Positions 8,680 to 9,777 of a stretch of 9,777 bases of DNA are shown here, piece after piece. Source of the DNA: Eggerthellaceae bacterium UBA5906 (lineage in GTDB: Bacteria > Actinomycetota > Coriobacteriia > Coriobacteriales > Eggerthellaceae); contig DJEE01000097.1 of the NCBI GenBank assembly GCA_002431805.1, forward strand, positions 5,281-15,057. Direction: 5' to 3'. A program made the position numbers and the translations under genes. The notes beneath the pieces are model-generated. The model did not search any database. It was not told where the DNA came from and worked only from the letters and a program-made list of their open reading frames with translations. Every line of letters begins with the position of its first letter. The stretch's first letter is position 1.

Positions 8680-8812
8680 ATGCGATACGTTTGGATTTTA
8701 ATTGCGCTGAGCAATCTAGTTCGACAAGAGCACGAGGCATTTCCCCAGGTCAGCGTTTTACGCGCAAACCCATTACCTGCACGATACCGATTAAAATCCA
8801 AACGTATCGCAT
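8680..8812. repeat. Perfect 23-base inverted repeat enclosing 87 bases
   Basis: The left arm (8680-8702) and right arm (8790-8812) are exact reverse complements. Read outward, each begins ATTAAAATCCAAACG and ends TATCGCAT. Identity stops sharply on both sides. The arms are more AT-rich than the surroundings, and TAAAAT inside each could act as an outward-facing -10 element. The layout fits a very small invertible segment, a mobile-element remnant (133 bases with terminal repeats) or paired regulator sites. No flanking target duplication was recognised. Confidence 0.85.
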
Positions 8813-8854
8813 TTTCCCTGAGGTCGCTTCACCCCCAGAGCGCAACCGGGGCAT

Positions 8855-8893
8855 AAGAAAGCGGCACGGGGCCATGTCCCGTGCCGCTTTCTT
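8855..8893. terminator. Bidirectional intrinsic terminator
   Basis: A perfect 16-base-pair inverted repeat (8855-8870 with 8878-8893) closes a 7-base loop. The core is GCGGCACGGG with its complement, flanked by AAGAAA on one side and TTTCTT on the other, so each strand has a GC-rich stem ending in TTTCTT. For ridA, transcribed leftward, it lies about 155 bases past the stop codon and is the most likely transcript end. Confidence 0.8.
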
Positions 8894-9049
8894 GCAGACG
8901 CTTCTCACAGGTGGCGCAAAAGTCGGCGAGGAGCCCTGTGGCACGTCGTACGCCCGAGCGGCCATGCCCGTGAAGTTGAAAGGCAAGACAGCGTGCCGCA
9001 GGCCCAGCAGCGTCGAGTAGATTCGCCGGCCGTCAGGCCGACGAAACAA
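8894..9049 (-). other. Structured 3' trailer of ridA, possible small RNA region
   Basis: About 155 bases between the ridA stop and the terminator have no convincing gene. The open minus frame here starts with TTG overlapping the ridA stop and reads through the terminator, so it is unlikely to be coding. Paired segments CACAGG/CCTGTG (8906-8911 with 8935-8940) and a CGTGCC segment (8940-8945, minus strand) that could pair with the terminator's GGCACG arm suggest RNA structure. It could be a 3'-derived small RNA; no known RNA family was recognised. Confidence 0.3.
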
Positions 9050-9424
9050 TTAAATCTCGGCGATGACCTCTACCTCTATCAGGGCGCCCTTGGGCAGCTT
9101 GGCTACGCCGACGGCGGAACGTGCCGGACGCGCATCGCCGAACGACTTGGCGTATTCGGCGTTAAACGCCGCAAAATCGTCGATATTGTCCAAGAAGCAC
9201 GTTGCCTTCAGCACGTGGTCGAAATCGGTACCAGCCTCGGCCAAAATGGCGGCGACGTTCTTCATAACCTGCGCCGTTTGCTCCTCGATGGTGGTACCCA
9301 CCAGCTCGCCCGTTTCCGGGGAAAGCGCAATCTGACCGCTGGCGAACAGCAGGTTGCCAGACACGCGACCCTGCACATACGGGCCAATAGCTGCCGGGGC
9401 TTTCGGCGTGGCAATAACCTTCAT
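9050..9424 (-). CDS. ridA: RidA family reactive enamine/imine deaminase
   Basis: RidA (YjgF/YER057c/UK114) hydrolyses 2-aminoacrylate and related enamines/imines released by PLP enzymes such as threonine ammonia-lyase, giving keto acids and ammonia. The 124-residue protein is the normal length for this trimeric cytoplasmic enzyme. It shows APAAIGPYVQ (9-18), LLFASGQIALSPETGELV (25-42), NVAAILAEAG (56-65), VLKATCFL (71-78) and ARSAVGVAKLPKGALIEVE (101-119). Arg102 and Glu117 match the conserved substrate-binding Arg and active-site Glu of the family. The ATG at 9424 is chosen because MKVIATPKAPAAIGPY is the conserved N-terminus; an upstream in-frame start at 9526 would add residues foreign to the family. 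The ribosome site is GGAAAGG about 9 bases upstream. The gene is divergent from a threonine ammonia-lyase gene, which matches its function. Confidence 0.95.
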   Translation of the reverse strand: MKVIATPKAPAAIGPYVQGRVSGNLLFASGQIALSPETGELVGTTIEEQTAQVMKNVAAILAEAGTDFDHVLKATCFLDNIDDFAAFNAEYAKSFGDARPARSAVGVAKLPKGALIEVEVIAEI

Positions 9425-9440
9425 GGTGACCAACCTTTCC

Positions 9441-9455
9441 GGGGCGCGCGGCCCC
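9441..9455 (-). promoter_or_regulatory. GC hairpin abutting the ridA ribosome site
   Basis: GGGGC and GCCCC arms close a 5-base GC-rich loop and end directly next to the GGAAAGG Shine-Dalgarno sequence of ridA (9434-9440). In the mRNA it would sit immediately upstream of the ribosome site. The structure is visible; a role in translation is inferred. Confidence 0.3.
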
Positions 9456-9505
9456 AACATGCGCAAAACGCGCAAACTCGCAGCGCTTTGGCACGCGCAA
9501 AGGGA

Positions 9506-9530
9506 GCAAAAGCCCTTTTGCCGCACTATA
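9506..9530 (-). promoter_or_regulatory. Candidate ridA promoter -10 with overlapping palindrome
   Basis: TATAGT on the minus strand (9525-9530) is one mismatch from consensus, with only a weak -35 at the right distance. Just downstream, a 16-base palindrome (GCAAAAG-CC-CTTTTGC, 9506-9521 on the plus strand) covers the predicted start of transcription near 9518, where a repressor would block initiation. The predicted leader is about 95 bases. Confidence 0.4.
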
Positions 9531-9577
9531 TTTTGTCGCGCTGCTGTGGAACTGCCCTATTTTACCGCGCACACGAC

Positions 9578-9595
9578 TATGATGGTTCTCACCAT
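9578..9595 (+). promoter_or_regulatory. Candidate ilvA -10 element and ATGGT inverted repeat
   Basis: TATGAT (9578-9583) is one mismatch from TATAAT and lies about 50 bases before the ATG at 9632. It overlaps an inverted repeat ATGGT-TCTC-ACCAT (9582-9595). No recognisable -35 was found, so either an activator helps or the true promoter is elsewhere in the divergent region. Confidence 0.3.
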
Positions 9596-9631
9596 AAAAC
9601 CGTCGCGAATCATACTAAAGAGGGGTGAACT

Positions 9632-9777
9632 ATGCTGACGCTGGATGCATTCGAAGAAGCAGCCGCCAAAGTCAAGGAAGTTACACAGGAGACGAAGCTT
9701 ATTGAAAGCTCCTACTTCAGCGAGATTTCCCACAACCGCGTATTTTTCAAGCCTGAGAACATGCAGCGCACCGGCGC
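9632..9777 (+). CDS. ilvA: Threonine ammonia-lyase (threonine dehydratase), N-terminal fragment cut by window edge
   Basis: Only 48 complete codons are visible. They read MLTLDAFEEAAAKVKEV, then TKLIESSYFSEISHNRVFFK and PENMQRTG. This matches the start of PLP-dependent threonine dehydratases, where ...L(K/R)PENxQxTGSFKxRGA follows; the catalytic PLP lysine would be just past the edge. The enzyme converts threonine to 2-oxobutanoate and ammonia, either for isoleucine synthesis (IlvA) or catabolically (TdcB). Which type applies depends on the C-terminal ACT domains, which are not visible. The ATG at 9632 follows GAGGGGTG at good spacing. ridA, divergent 207 bases away, removes the enamine intermediate this enzyme releases. 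Confidence 0.88.
   Translation, partial: MLTLDAFEEAAAKVKEVTQETKLIESSYFSEISHNRVFFKPENMQRTG

Larger units (their letters stand above)
8356..8854. other. Intergenic region upstream of glmS
   Basis: About 500 bases lie between the glmS start and the bidirectional terminator. The plus strand is strikingly poor in G and rich in C and A around 8490-8660. A TTG-started frame of 137 codons crosses it on the plus strand (8443-8856), and a 78-codon ATG frame on the minus strand (8504-8740). Neither has a convincing ribosome site or recognisable product. Small hairpins are visible, for example 8558-8588 (AACGC/GCGTT plus an inner GCGC pair) and ACGCC/GGCGT around 8596-8611. The glmS promoter must lie here or upstream. 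The stretch also holds a direct repeat and a 23-base inverted repeat. Confidence 0.55.

Noticed and set aside
8504..8740. 78-codon minus-strand ATG frame upstream of glmS
   Set aside because: GGGG sits only a few bases before the ATG, the frame starts inside the inverted-repeat segment and ends in an Arg-rich repeat; no family is recognised.
8443..8856. 137-codon plus-strand frame upstream of glmS
   Set aside because: It has a TTG start without a clear ribosome site, low-complexity Ala/His/Pro/Arg composition, and passes through both arms of the inverted repeat.
8750..9049. 99-codon minus-strand frame after ridA
   Set aside because: It starts with TTG overlapping the ridA stop and reads through a strong terminator and into the inverted repeat; more likely an untranslated structured trailer.

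Overview
The window is a high-GC bacterial chromosome segment, densely coded and almost entirely on the minus strand. The gene families (a GH3-type ligase, SpoIIE/STAS partner switching, a stand-alone NnrD, and a short C-terminally extended AcpS) together with the base composition suggest an actinobacterial, perhaps coriobacterial (Eggerthellaceae-like) genome. This placement is an inference from general impression; no rRNA or other phylogenetic marker is present.

Region 1 (1-4658, minus strand) looks like one transcription unit. It encodes a large membrane protein with an N-terminal multi-pass membrane domain, a HAMP-like linker, a SpoIIE/RsbU-type PP2C phosphatase and a C-terminal RsbW/SpoIIAB-type ATPase. 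An 84-base gap follows, then a 100-residue STAS-domain anti-sigma antagonist, and 8 bases later a GH3-family acyl-adenylating ligase whose 3' end lies beyond the left edge. The first two form a self-contained partner-switching pair with antagonist kinase and phosphatase in one polypeptide. No sigma factor is visible, so the output is unknown. About 370 bases upstream are non-coding and hold a good -10 element and a 24-base imperfect inverted repeat.

Region 2 (4659-8355, minus strand) is housekeeping: glmS (UDP-GlcNAc precursor synthesis), acpS (holo-ACP synthase) and nnrD (repair of hydrated NAD(P)H). A strong hairpin with a short T-tract sits between glmS and acpS, and its T-tract touches the acpS Shine-Dalgarno sequence. 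A candidate promoter overlaps the glmS stop codon.

Region 3 (8356-9049) is about 690 bases without a convincing gene. It contains a palindrome near glmS, an 18/21-base direct repeat, a perfect 23-base inverted repeat enclosing 87 bases, a long bidirectional terminator and a structured 3' trailer behind ridA.

Region 4 (9050-9777) has ridA (minus) facing away from the start of a threonine ammonia-lyase gene (ilvA/tdcB type, plus, cut by the right edge). This pairing makes biochemical sense because RidA hydrolyses the reactive enamine/imine that threonine ammonia-lyase releases. The divergent intergenic region carries several inverted repeats that could be operators.
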